64,000 nt of DNA from Planctomycetota bacterium. Its GTDB lineage: Bacteria > Planctomycetota > Planctomycetia > Pirellulales > UBA1268. The position numbers and the translations under genes are program-made. Location: NCBI GenBank assembly GCA_003669585.1, contig QWOQ01000017.1, forward strand, positions 414,259 to 478,258, given 5' to 3'. Every line of letters begins with the position of its first letter. Position 1 is the stretch's first letter. Under the pieces are notes generated by a model. It saw nothing but the letters and a program-made list of their open reading frames with translations, was not told where the DNA came from and ran no database searches. Of the stretch, positions 8,857 to 17,193 are shown piece by piece.

Positions 8857-10476
8857 CTACCGGACCGGATCGTTCGGCGGGGTTGAGGGCTCAGCCGGTG
8901 TTTGTCCTAAGCGAGCATGTCGGCGGCTTGCATTTTGAGGAAGCCCCGCCGCTTGTACCACCTCACGACGCGGCGCCGCTTTGTATTCGTCGAGAGTCAG
9001 GATGCCATCTTTGTTCGTGTCCCAGCGATCGAAAGACTTGGCGCGGACTTTGGGTGTCACGGCGGAATCTTTGGGCGCGGTTTCTGACTTGGTTGGTTTC
9101 ACGCTAATGGGTTGGGTAGACAGGCACTCGGGATTCGGCTTCGCGGGGAGTGTGGCTTTCCAAGCGAGCGCGAGCTTCTTCAGGCGCGCGACGATGTCGG
9201 GATGCTCCTTCGCTACGTCTTTGGCCTCGGCACGGTCTTCAGTGAGGCGGTGCAACTCGACGCGAGCACCATCGGCGGTCATCGCAAGTTTCCAATCACC
9301 CTCGCGCACCGCCAGTCGCGGCCACCAGTCAGGCTCCGCGCTCTTGCCCTGCCAATCCCAGAAGATGGGACGCGAGCGGGGGACGGGCTTGCCTTCGAAG
9401 GCAGCGAGCAGGTTCTCGCCATCGCCACGATACTCTGCGGGCAACGTGACTCCCGCAGCCGCGCAAAGGGTCGGCAGCAAATCAACCGCCGTGAACGCCG
9501 TGGTGTTGTTTTTCACGCCCGGCGGAGTGTGGCTGGGCCAGCGCACGATAAAGGGCACGCGCACGCCGCCCTCGAATACACTGCGCTTGCGACCGCGCAG
9601 GCCGCCTGTTTCGCCGCTGCTGTAGTAAGTGTCATAGCCGGTCACGTTCGCATCGAGGTCCCGCTTCTTCGGTCCAGCCTTCGCCGCCGTGGATTCCGGG
9701 CCGTTGTCGCTGGAGAACATCACGATGGTGTTGTCCGAGACGCCGGCTGTTTTCAGTGCGTCGAGGATTTTTCCGACGGCGTTATCGCCATCGGTGATGA
9801 CGGCGGCATAGACCTGCTTCTGGGCATCGAGATGATTCCACCGCTCCATGGATTCCGCCGTGGGAACATGTGGCGTGTGACTCTCGTGAAGCCACGCGTT
9901 GATGAAAAACGGATTCCCATGGCTCGCTTTGATGAAGGCCACGGTGTTCGCCGCTGTCGCGTGCAAATCTGCCGAAGGCCATTCCGCGCCGCCGTTGAAG
10001 ACGGACGCCTCGTCATAGCCATACGCCGCCGGCTTGGGCGCGCCTTGAGTGTTGCGATTGGTCAGATGCCACTTGCCGAAATGCGCGGTGCGATAGCCCG
10101 CCTGCTTGAGAAAGCGCGGCAGCGTCGGTGCTTTCGGGTCTAGCCAGTCGGGCATACCGCGCGCGTGATTCTGCTCCGGCGCGGCGAAGTGCTGATGCAC
10201 GGAATACCGCGCCGGATAATGCCCTGTCATCACCGCCGTGCGACTCGGCGAACACACGGGATTCAGCACATTGAACTGCTGAAAGTCCGTGCCCTCGCTG
10301 GCGAGCCGGTCGAGGTTCGGCGTCTTTAACCACGGATGCCCGTGACACGACAAATCCCCCCAGCCCCAGTCATCGGCGAAGATGAAGACGATGTTCGGAC
10401 GCGATGAGTTGGCGGCGTGCGTGGCAGTCGTTGCCAGAGCGACGAACGACAGGAGCGAAACGAGGATATGCTTCAT
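8857..10476 (-). CDS. Exported type I sulfatase with C-terminal EF-hand-like segment
   Basis: A 539-residue protein. The start at 10476 gives a signal peptide (MKHILVSLLSFVALATTATHA). The N-terminal metal site is IVFIFADDWGWGDL. The formylglycine motif is PVCSPSRTAVMTG (CxPSR, Cys type), and the active-site segment GKWHL follows. The hydrolysis region includes MFSSDNGPE. Formylglycine sulfatases remove sulfate esters, usually from polysaccharides in this phylum. Near the C-terminus there is a calcium-binding EF-hand-like loop, DTNKDGILTLDEY, a frequent appendage in planctomycete sulfatases. The last 35 residues look unlike any domain, and a frameshift there is possible. It is separated from the other three sulfatase genes by about 590 nt. 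Confidence 0.9.
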   Translation of the reverse strand: MKHILVSLLSFVALATTATHAANSSRPNIVFIFADDWGWGDLSCHGHPWLKTPNLDRLASEGTDFQQFNVLNPVCSPSRTAVMTGHYPARYSVHQHFAAPEQNHARGMPDWLDPKAPTLPRFLKQAGYRTAHFGKWHLTNRNTQGAPKPAAYGYDEASVFNGGAEWPSADLHATAANTVAFIKASHGNPFFINAWLHESHTPHVPTAESMERWNHLDAQKQVYAAVITDGDNAVGKILDALKTAGVSDNTIVMFSSDNGPESTAAKAGPKKRDLDANVTGYDTYYSSGETGGLRGRKRSVFEGGVRVPFIVRWPSHTPPGVKNNTTAFTAVDLLPTLCAAAGVTLPAEYRGDGENLLAAFEGKPVPRSRPIFWDWQGKSAEPDWWPRLAVREGDWKLAMTADGARVELHRLTEDRAEAKDVAKEHPDIVARLKKLALAWKATLPAKPNPECLSTQPISVKPTKSETAPKDSAVTPKVRAKSFDRWDTNKDGILTLDEYKAAPRREVVQAAGLPQNASRRHARLGQTPAEPSTPPNDPVR

Positions 10477-10614
10477 GAGTTCGATGCTGTTGAATGGTTT
10501 TTCTTTAGCGGTTTTCAGTCTGAAATCAAGGAATGAAAGGGTAGCCCGGTCAACGGTACTTCGGCAAGCGTTGGACGGTTGACGAACTGCCGATTGGGTG
10601 AACGCTGAGCCCAT

Positions 10615-10776
10615 TCACGGCACGTCGGTCTGTGCGGCGACTTTGAAACTCCCCCGAAACTGGCGCTCGGTGAGCAGATCGTCACTGTTAGCACAGCCCT
10701 TCCCCGAATCCGGCCAGGCGGGCGGCTGGTTGCGGCGGCCCTCAAAGCGAGTGGATGACGATCGGGAGATCTTTCA
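10615..10776 (-). other. Short open frame of coherent peptide without a start codon
   Basis: Within the 590-nt gene-free gap between two sulfatases (10477-11070), the minus strand holds a 52-codon frame between stops. It ends in the sequence DDLLTERQFRGSFKVAAQ followed by TDVP and a stop. It contains no ATG and no visible ribosome site. The peptide reads as ordinary protein rather than random sequence, so it may be the tail of a lost gene or part of a dispersed repeat. Nothing else was seen in the gap. Confidence 0.25.
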
Positions 10777-11070
10777 GTCATCGTCCAACTCGCTGCTCTT
10801 GATCGACATCCATAGTCTCTGACAGGTGCCGCGGCCAATCGCAAACGCTCCGCCAGATGGCCGGACTCAAACCGCAGCAGGTGTTTAGAGCAGAGTTTTG
10901 ATTTTCGAAAGCCATGGATCGAAACACCCCCGACTTGCCTCTTCGCACATACTGAGACTGATCCGCGAGCAAATTATCGCTCGTTCGTTGAACAAAGTCT
11001 TCGTGTTCTTGATTTTTCGGATTCGAGTGGTGACTCAAGGAAGAACAAAGCATTGAGCATGGTTTGAAAG

Positions 11071-12627
11071 TTACTCTCTCTGGCCCTGCGCGCGAACCTG
11101 TTCGAGGAGAGCGAAAAGTTCTTTTACCTTATCGGGATTCACCGCATAAAGATTGCGCTTTTGTGAGAGGTCGTCGCGGAGGTTGTAGAGTTCGCCGGGG
11201 AGCGTGTTGGTGGTATAGCCGTTGGCCCTGTCAAACCATGGCGGAACCTTTGTAACGCCACCTGTTTTTGAAGCGATGAGAACCCAGTCGCCGTGACGAA
11301 CGCCGTAGCTGTTGGCGTTGGTATTGTAGATGAGTGTGTCGCGGCTACTCGAGGCCTCGCCTTGAATGAGCGAACGTTGATTGAAACTGTCTTCGGCAGA
11401 CCCGGCAGGAATCTCCGCAGCGACAACGCTAGCGATGGTGGCAAAGAGATCAATTTGACTGATGAGACCATCGTTGACGTTATTGGCAGGTACTACGCCT
11501 GGCCATCGCACGATGAAAGGCACGCGATGGCCTCCCTCCCAGAGATCGCGCTTGAGCCCTCGCAATGGTCCAGAACTGCGATGGCTGAATTTCTGTACGC
11601 GATCATAGGCGTAGTGCTCGGGGCCATTGTCGGAACTAAAGATAACGAGCGTATTGTCCGCAAAATCATTCTCCTTTAAAGCCTGCAGCACGCGACCTAC
11701 TGTGTCGTCGGTCTGCACAACGAAGTCACCGTACCCATTGGCTTTTGATTTGCCCACAAACTCCGGCGTCGCAATGATGGGCGCATGCGGTGAGGTAAAT
11801 GGAAAGTAGAGAAAAAACGGTTCTTCCTGTTTCTGTTCGCCGATCCACTTCACGGCCTTCTCGGTGAGCGTTGGCATCACGGCCCAAAAATCCCAGTCCT
11901 TTACTGACGGACCGGGACGCGTTTCCCAAGAGCCTTCGGCAGTTGATTTCGGCGTGTGCAGGAAGACCGTCGGAGCGGTGATCACGCGATCATTTTCAAT
12001 CCAGGCATAGGGAGGAAAGTTTGGCACGTCATCGCCAAAGTAGAAGTCAAATCCGTGCGACAAAGGACCGCCAGGAATCGGCTTGCTCCAATCAAAGGCC
12101 TCAGGCGGAAACCAGCCCTGCCTCTTCAAGGCCTCTTTGGACGGTATGAACTCCGGCTTTTTGATCGCGTTCCAATCCCAGCCGAGATGCCATTTTCCAA
12201 TGCAGGCCGTCTTGTAGCCCTTAGTCTTTAGCAATTCGGGCAACGTGACGCGATCGGCGTCAAGAATGGGCGGATCAAAAGAGTTCACAATGCCATGAAA
12301 CTTTCGCCAGTGATAGCGCCCATGCAGGATCGCATAACGACTCGGACTACAAATACCCGATGAACTGTGCGCATCTGTGAATCGCATGCCTTCATGTGCG
12401 AGTCGATCGAGATGCGGCGTGGGAATCTTAGACCCCGGATTCTGCACGCCGAGATCCCCATACCCCATATCGTCGGCATAAAGAATGACAATGTTTGGTT
12501 TCTTCGCCGGTCTCTCGGCGGCATGCAACTCGGCGAGCGGAACCAGCAGAAAAGAGAATATGAGTATCGAAGTTCGCAGTGGAATCAACCATCGATAGGT
12601 GAAGTTTATCAACGAAAACTTTTCCAT
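11071..12627 (-). CDS. Exported type I sulfatase (arylsulfatase A-like)
   Basis: A 518-residue protein with an N-terminal membrane-type leader ([23 protein letters not shown]). The metal-binding start is [17 protein letters not shown], the formylglycine motif is [18 protein letters not shown], then GKWHLGWDW, and the C-terminal metal site is in [13 protein letters not shown]. This arrangement is typical of arylsulfatases in the N-acetylgalactosamine-6-sulfatase/arylsulfatase A group. It lies 62 nt downstream of the next sulfatase on the same strand, so it is probably the last gene of a three-gene unit. The specific glycan substrate is not deducible. Confidence 0.9.
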   Translation of the reverse strand: MEKFSLINFTYRWLIPLRTSILIFSFLLVPLAELHAAERPAKKPNIVILYADDMGYGDLGVQNPGSKIPTPHLDRLAHEGMRFTDAHSSSGICSPSRYAILHGRYHWRKFHGIVNSFDPPILDADRVTLPELLKTKGYKTACIGKWHLGWDWNAIKKPEFIPSKEALKRQGWFPPEAFDWSKPIPGGPLSHGFDFYFGDDVPNFPPYAWIENDRVITAPTVFLHTPKSTAEGSWETRPGPSVKDWDFWAVMPTLTEKAVKWIGEQKQEEPFFLYFPFTSPHAPIIATPEFVGKSKANGYGDFVVQTDDTVGRVLQALKENDFADNTLVIFSSDNGPEHYAYDRVQKFSHRSSGPLRGLKRDLWEGGHRVPFIVRWPGVVPANNVNDGLISQIDLFATIASVVAAEIPAGSAEDSFNQRSLIQGEASSSRDTLIYNTNANSYGVRHGDWVLIASKTGGVTKVPPWFDRANGYTTNTLPGELYNLRDDLSQKRNLYAVNPDKVKELFALLEQVRAQGQRE

Positions 12628-12689
12628 CAGTTCTCCGTCAAAGTGGTCGCTCGAAGAATTTCAACGCGACTGTTTTCAAAGCCTGTTAT

Positions 12690-14270
12690 TTACCGGGGAC
12701 CAGAATCGGGAATGTGCGAAGCGCGACGATCCTCACCGGGGACTGTGCTCGGCAACGATTGTTTGTCACGACCCAATGAACGACCCGTCTCGCGGTCAAA
12801 TCGATCCGCAGAAAGATTTTCAGGAACTGAATCACCCGTCTGTTCGATCCATGTATCGAGCAAATGTGAAAGTCGTTGTTGAACATCTGTGTGAGAAGGA
12901 TCGCCAGAGAGTGAATGCAGCTGATCCGGATCATCGCCCACGCGATAGAGTTCTTCAGCAGGTCGAGGAGTGCGAAAAACATCAGCTTGCGCCGGAGTCA
13001 ATTCTGCGTTGGCGCGTGCGCGTCGAAGCGAAGCGTGGGACTTCGATCGAACAGAGTCAGCAGGACCTTGCCATGGAGTCTGCGTTCGTGAGTTCCGAAT
13101 ATAGAGATAGCCCTCGCTGCGAACAGATCTTCCGTGTGCCTCATAGTCGTGCCAGTTGTGCTCAGAAAAAGCAGCGGTTCGAAAAATTGCATGCGGATCT
13201 CGAAAAAGAGGAAGCATGCTCAGGCCTTGAAAAGTTTTCGGAGGCGAGACGCCGGCAGCTTCCAAAATAGTGGGAGCAAGATCAATTGAACTCACAAGGC
13301 TTTCGCAGGTGTGAATCGTTCCAGGAATACCGCGAGGCCACGTTGCAACGAGAGCGGTTTTCATTCCGGAATCGTGGAGCCTTGTTTTGGAACGAGGAAA
13401 TGGACGTCCGTTGTCTGACAGTACAAAAACGAGTGTGTTTTCAAGCACGTTCTGACGGGTAAGTTCATCCATCACTTGACCGCAGAAATAATCAAAGCGA
13501 GTTACTTCATTGTGGTAGGAGGCAAGATCCTGCCTGGTCTGATCATCATCGACGAGAAATACAGGAACATCGATTTCCTCTGGAAGATGTTTCGGACCAT
13601 AGAGGACTTCGTTCCACTCATCGTCTGCTTCCCATTCACGATGCGCATCAAACGAGGCAAACCAACCAAAAAAAGGCTTCTCTTTGGGTCGGTCGCGGAG
13701 CGTCTCGACCCACTGTCCGTGGCCTCCGCTGTTGTCGGGCAAGTTCCCCGCAAGAACCAAGTTCCATGGCTTCAGAAAACGAGATCCGTCTTTTAAGTTT
13801 TGAGACTGCGATCCAGGCTTCTCAGAAGTCATATGGTTTTTTCCAACGAGCGCCGTGAAGTAGCCCGCTTGATGCATGAGTGATGCAAGCCATGGAATGT
13901 GCGCAGGAATTGGTTCATGCAGTTCCGCCGCTCGGCCGAGATTGTGCGGGTAGCGACTTGTCATGATGCTTGCCCGGCTTGGACTGCAACTGCTTGCTGT
14001 CAGAAAAGCGTTTGTGAACCGGAGCCCTGTAGCTGCGATCGCATCGATCCTAGGTGTACGCGCACAACGACTCCCCGAGCACCCGAGATCATCCCAGCTC
14101 ATATCGTCAGCGATGAGCAGGATGACGTTGGGTCGATCGAGAATGACAGAATCGGCAGCCCGCAAATGAACTGCTCCAAGCAATGTCACTAGAGCGATGC
14201 TTATTCGGAAAAGACGAGGCACATGTGCGCAGCAACTCAGAAGCTTTTTCGAGGCACAAGAAAAAGTCAT
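12690..14270 (-). CDS. Exported sulfatase (sulfoglucosamine sulfohydrolase-like)
   Basis: A 526-residue protein with a leader (LFRISIALVTLLGAVHLRAA). Key segments are PNVILLIADDMSWDDLGCSG, the formylglycine motif SSCSPSRASIMTSRYPHNLG, the active-site GKNHM and the C-terminal LVFVLSDNGRPFPRSKT. The GKNHM and DNGxPFPRSK pattern is that of heparan N-sulfatase-type sulfatases, in which Arg/Lys residues recognise an N-sulfated sugar. Its ATG overlaps the stop of the upstream sulfatase in ATGA, so translation is coupled. The motif assignment is by eye; substrate preference is inference. Confidence 0.88.
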   Translation of the reverse strand: MTFSCASKKLLSCCAHVPRLFRISIALVTLLGAVHLRAADSVILDRPNVILLIADDMSWDDLGCSGSRCARTPRIDAIAATGLRFTNAFLTASSCSPSRASIMTSRYPHNLGRAAELHEPIPAHIPWLASLMHQAGYFTALVGKNHMTSEKPGSQSQNLKDGSRFLKPWNLVLAGNLPDNSGGHGQWVETLRDRPKEKPFFGWFASFDAHREWEADDEWNEVLYGPKHLPEEIDVPVFLVDDDQTRQDLASYHNEVTRFDYFCGQVMDELTRQNVLENTLVFVLSDNGRPFPRSKTRLHDSGMKTALVATWPRGIPGTIHTCESLVSSIDLAPTILEAAGVSPPKTFQGLSMLPLFRDPHAIFRTAAFSEHNWHDYEAHGRSVRSEGYLYIRNSRTQTPWQGPADSVRSKSHASLRRARANAELTPAQADVFRTPRPAEELYRVGDDPDQLHSLSGDPSHTDVQQRLSHLLDTWIEQTGDSVPENLSADRFDRETGRSLGRDKQSLPSTVPGEDRRASHIPDSGPR

Positions 14271-15802
14271 GGAATCGGATCCGTTCGAAGAATGGTGATG
14301 CGGTCTTCCCAGATGGCCTCATCCCGGACTCGATCGTACACAAGAATTCGATGTGCACTTCCGGTCGCCGGAGGCAGATCAATTTGTGGAAGCCATCGCT
14401 GATGCGAGGTGATCAGATCCGCAGAGGATTGTTCAGCCGCAATATTGTTCCACTCGTGCGGATCAACGAGATGGTCATAGAGCTCCTCAGAACCGTCTGC
14501 ATAGAGAATATAACGGTAGCGAGTGGTTCGGACGCTGTGATTTCCTTGATTGTGTGACGTGATAGCAGGACGTTCACGCACCGCTGCGGCATCGCGAAGT
14601 TGTGGAAGCAGACTGATTCCTTCAAGGTCGTCGCGCGCGTCGAGATTGCACAGATCGATCAGAGTGGGATAGATGTCGAGCAGTTCCACCGGTTGATTGC
14701 ATTGCTGAGAGGCTGTGATGCCGGGGCCAGAAAAAATGAGTGGAACCCGCGTACTTTCCTCCCATAAGGTATTTTTCCCGGTAATAAGTTTTTCTCCTAA
14801 ATGCCACCCATGATCTCCCCAAATCACAATCACCGTGTTGTCAAAACGACCGCTGGTTTTGAGTCCTTCGATCAACCGACCGATTTGCGCATCGACAAAA
14901 CTCGTGCAGGCTAAATAGGACCTCACGAGGTTTCGCCACTGAGTATTGTGTTGGACCCAGGCGAGTCGTGGCTCGGGAAGATCCCAGTGCAGATACCACG
15001 AGAATCGAGGAGTGTCGTCGCGATCATCGCGATTGATCGGCGGAAGAACCGAATCGTCATCCGGATAGAGATCGAACCATTGCTGAGTTGCGTAGCATGG
15101 TACATGTGGAAGAGAGTAACCGACCGCCAAAAAGAACGCGTCATCCGGATTCGCTTTTGTGATTTCGTCGATGGCCCACGTCGTGATTTGAAAATCTCCC
15201 TTTTCGGTGTCGGAGTGAGGAAACGTGCCCCAGTCCATCGCAGGATGATTTCCCATTGACGTTGGCGGAATGAGTTTTGCAGCCGGCTTGATGCCGACGC
15301 CTCCAGCAGGACCCCAGACATCAAACTCTGAATCGCGTTCTGCTTTTGTAGAAAAACCCTGATGAAATATTTTCCCCGTGATCGATGTTTTGTAATCATT
15401 GGCTTTCAAGTGCTGGGCAAGTGAAACCCGATCCCGCCATTTTGGTATTGATCGAATCGATGGTGAGAGGCCATAGATACCAGTAGTGGTAGGACGCAAG
15501 CCAAACAACACACTGCTACGCGATGGATTACACAGCGGAGACTGGCAGTGCGCATTCAAGAAACTTGTGCCCCGCGATGCAACAGCATCCATGTGAGGAG
15601 TCTTTGCAAGTGGATGACCTCCCATATGACCGATCCAATCGTTCTGATCGTCGATCGCGATAAACAAAACGTTTGGACGGATCTTCTTCACACCTTGGGC
15701 CACGTCAGAATTCTGTCCGCAGACCGAGATGGAATCTTGAGAAGAAGCCGTTGTGCCAAAGGTCAAAATCAAAAAAAGAGCGCAGCCAAGAAGTAGTTTC
15801 AT
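14267..15802 (-). CDS. Exported sulfatase (iduronate-2-sulfatase-like)
   Basis: A 511-residue protein. The start at 15802 (MKLLLGCALFLILTFGTTASS) gives a clean signal peptide; the ORF track adds 17 codons upstream. It has NVLFIAIDDQNDWIGHMGGHP, the formylglycine motif SPLCNPSRSSVLFG, GKIFHQGF and VIWGDHGWHLGEK. The DDQNDW and GDHGWHLGE motifs are characteristic of the iduronate-2-sulfatase/choline-sulfatase-like branch. It is the first gene of the coupled sulfatase set. Alongside the N-sulfoglucosamine-type enzyme it suggests processing of a heparan- or carrageenan-like sulfated polysaccharide, which is inference. Confidence 0.88.
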   Translation of the reverse strand: MKLLLGCALFLILTFGTTASSQDSISVCGQNSDVAQGVKKIRPNVLFIAIDDQNDWIGHMGGHPLAKTPHMDAVASRGTSFLNAHCQSPLCNPSRSSVLFGLRPTTTGIYGLSPSIRSIPKWRDRVSLAQHLKANDYKTSITGKIFHQGFSTKAERDSEFDVWGPAGGVGIKPAAKLIPPTSMGNHPAMDWGTFPHSDTEKGDFQITTWAIDEITKANPDDAFFLAVGYSLPHVPCYATQQWFDLYPDDDSVLPPINRDDRDDTPRFSWYLHWDLPEPRLAWVQHNTQWRNLVRSYLACTSFVDAQIGRLIEGLKTSGRFDNTVIVIWGDHGWHLGEKLITGKNTLWEESTRVPLIFSGPGITASQQCNQPVELLDIYPTLIDLCNLDARDDLEGISLLPQLRDAAAVRERPAITSHNQGNHSVRTTRYRYILYADGSEELYDHLVDPHEWNNIAAEQSSADLITSHQRWLPQIDLPPATGSAHRILVYDRVRDEAIWEDRITILRTDPIP

Positions 15803-16026
15803 GAGGCGATTATAGAGGCTGCCTGCGAGCAGGAGAAAGCGTTGGGCGACCAATCATCGATGCTGCGAGGTCATGCCATCGCGGAAATTATTCGGTCCAC
15901 ATGGCGCGAACGACGATTTTGGAATATCACAAATTTCAAGCCTACAAAGCGAAAAAACGGCTTTCATTGAGGGCTAAACGCAAAAAACATGGCAGTCCGA
16001 AGTCTGGATGTTTGGAGCCGAATAAC

Positions 16027-16036
16027 CTGCTATAGT
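16027..16036 (+). promoter_or_regulatory. Candidate extended -10 promoter of the RRM gene
   Basis: The sequence CTGCTATAGT has a TG dinucleotide one base before a TATAGT hexamer, an extended -10 element. No good -35 box is seen 17 nt upstream. It would give a leader of about 150 nt, as expected for cold-inducible RNA-binding protein genes. The same TATAGT hexamer recurs before sucC and lutA. Confidence 0.4.
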
Positions 16037-16151
16037 TTTGGCGGTTGGTTCGGACGACGTTATTTGTAGCTCGGTTAGTCAATGCTCTTGCCGCTGCTCC
16101 CTGTTCTCGCCTTTACCGCCTGACGGATCGCCACTTGTGGTCCCTTTCGTC

Positions 16152-16178
16152 GCGACCCCGAAAGCATGTTTGGGTCGC
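16152..16178 (+). promoter_or_regulatory. Leader hairpin just upstream of the RRM ribosome site
   Basis: A perfect 7-bp stem, GCGACCC with GGGTCGC around a 13-nt loop, ends 4 nt before the AGGAG ribosome site. This position is suited to controlling translation. Confidence 0.45.
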
Positions 16179-16195
16179 AGGTAGGAGTTGTTGCA

Positions 16196-16528
16196 ATGGG
16201 TAAGAAACTTTACGTCGGGAACCTCGCTTATAGCGTGACAAATGAAACTCTGGAACAACTGTTCGCAGAGTTCGGCACGGTCGTCAGCGCACAGGTTATT
16301 CAAGATCGCGACACGGGTCGAAGCAAGGGCTTCGGCTTTGTCGAAATGCAAGCGGAGGATGCCGCTCAAAAGGCGATCAGTGCGATGAACGAAAAGGAAT
16401 ACGACGGTCGGGCTCTGACGGTCAACGAAGCCAAGCCTCGTGAAAGCGGTGGCGGTGGCGGTGGCGGTCGTGGTGGTTACGGCGGCGGCGGTGGTGGCGG
16501 CGGCGGCGGCGGCCGTGGCCGGTACTAA
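16196..16528 (+). CDS. Glycine-rich RRM RNA-binding protein
   Basis: A 110-residue protein. A single RRM fills residues 1-80, with RNP2 as LYVGNL and RNP1 as KGFGFVEM. The C-terminal 30 residues are almost only Gly, with a few Arg and Tyr (RGGYGGG, RGRY), the layout of bacterial cold-inducible Rbp proteins. It binds RNA in the cytoplasm, probably as an RNA chaperone. The start at 16196 follows an AGGAG at 8-nt spacing; the ORF track adds ten residues. It forms a monocistronic unit with a long leader, a hairpin before the ribosome site and a strong terminator. The GGC/GGT runs are coding, not a separate repeat. Confidence 0.93.
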   Translation: MGKKLYVGNLAYSVTNETLEQLFAEFGTVVSAQVIQDRDTGRSKGFGFVEMQAEDAAQKAISAMNEKEYDGRALTVNEAKPRESGGGGGGGRGGYGGGGGGGGGGGRGRY

Positions 16529-16551
16529 ATTCCGATGACATGATTTTTAAC

Positions 16552-16597
16552 AAAGACCGGAGGGATGCCTAAAAACGTCCCCCCGGTCTTTTTTTTA
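16552..16597 (+). terminator. Rho-independent terminator after the RRM gene
   Basis: The arms AAGACCGG and CCGGTCTT, with an extra GGGA/TCCC pairing inside, are followed by a T-rich run of eight T. It begins 24 nt after the stop codon. Confidence 0.9.
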
Positions 16598-16652
16598 TTT
16601 TGAAGAGTCCGTCCGAGAGAAGATCGACCAGTTCGTTTTGTATTCTCATACA

Positions 16653-17150
16653 ATGCATCCCGCCGCCTTGCCAGCAGAAGTATTACTCTCAGACTGCGAT
16701 ACAACCCACACCCGTCGCAGTGGTCCCGGAGGTCAGCACCGGAACAAAGTGCAAACAGCGGTGATCTTATTGCATCGTCCCAGTGGGTGCTCTGCAGAGG
16801 CTTCGGAGCGACGGTCGCAATCTGAAAATCACCGCGTGGCCTTGAAGCGTCTGCGTCTGCGTCTGGCCTTGGAAATCCGCACAATGCCAGAGTCTCTTGA
16901 GCCAACACGGCTCTGGCAGGCCAGAACCCATGCCAGACAATTAAAAGTGTCTGTCGATCACGACGACTATCCAGCCCTTGTTGCCGAAGCGTTGAACCAG
17001 TTGCATGTGGCGAACTGGGAAATGGCACGTGTAGCAGGCACCTTGGGCGTCAGCACATCGCAGTTCACGAAGCTGTTTCGACGCATGCCCTCGGCATGGG
17101 TGGCCTTGAATGTTTGTCGTACCACACACGGCTTGCCGCCACTCAAGTGA
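16653..17150 (+). CDS. Release-factor-like protein with GGQ motif
   Basis: A 165-residue protein. Residues 25-50 read RRSGPGGQHRNKVQTAVIL, the catalytic GGQ motif of class I release factors and of ribosome rescue hydrolases such as ArfB. The protein lacks the codon-recognition domains of RF1 and RF2. Its C-terminal half (about residues 85-165) is not the basic ArfB tail; it is a helical region with a stretch resembling a helix-turn-helix (MARVAGTLGVSTSQFTKLF). Peptidyl-tRNA hydrolysis on stalled ribosomes is the likely role, by family knowledge. The ATG at 16653 is chosen over a TTG at 16638. No strong ribosome site is visible. The gene converges on oleD. Confidence 0.78.
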   Translation: MHPAALPAEVLLSDCDTTHTRRSGPGGQHRNKVQTAVILLHRPSGCSAEASERRSQSENHRVALKRLRLRLALEIRTMPESLEPTRLWQARTHARQLKVSVDHDDYPALVAEALNQLHVANWEMARVAGTLGVSTSQFTKLFRRMPSAWVALNVCRTTHGLPPLK

Positions 17151-17155
17151 TCAGA

Positions 17156-17179
17156 CGTTTGAAAGAGTTTCTCTAAACG
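17156..17179. terminator. Weak hairpin between convergent genes
   Basis: An imperfect inverted repeat (CGTTT..AGAG with CTCT..AAACG) lies in the 43-nt gap between the convergent GGQ gene and oleD. There is no clear T-tract, so a termination role is a guess from position. Confidence 0.25.
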
Positions 17180-17193
17180 CATCTTTGTCGGCG

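Noticed and set aside
16440-16528. Possible GGC/GGT simple repeat
   Set aside because: It is in frame and encodes the Gly-rich tail of the RRM protein.
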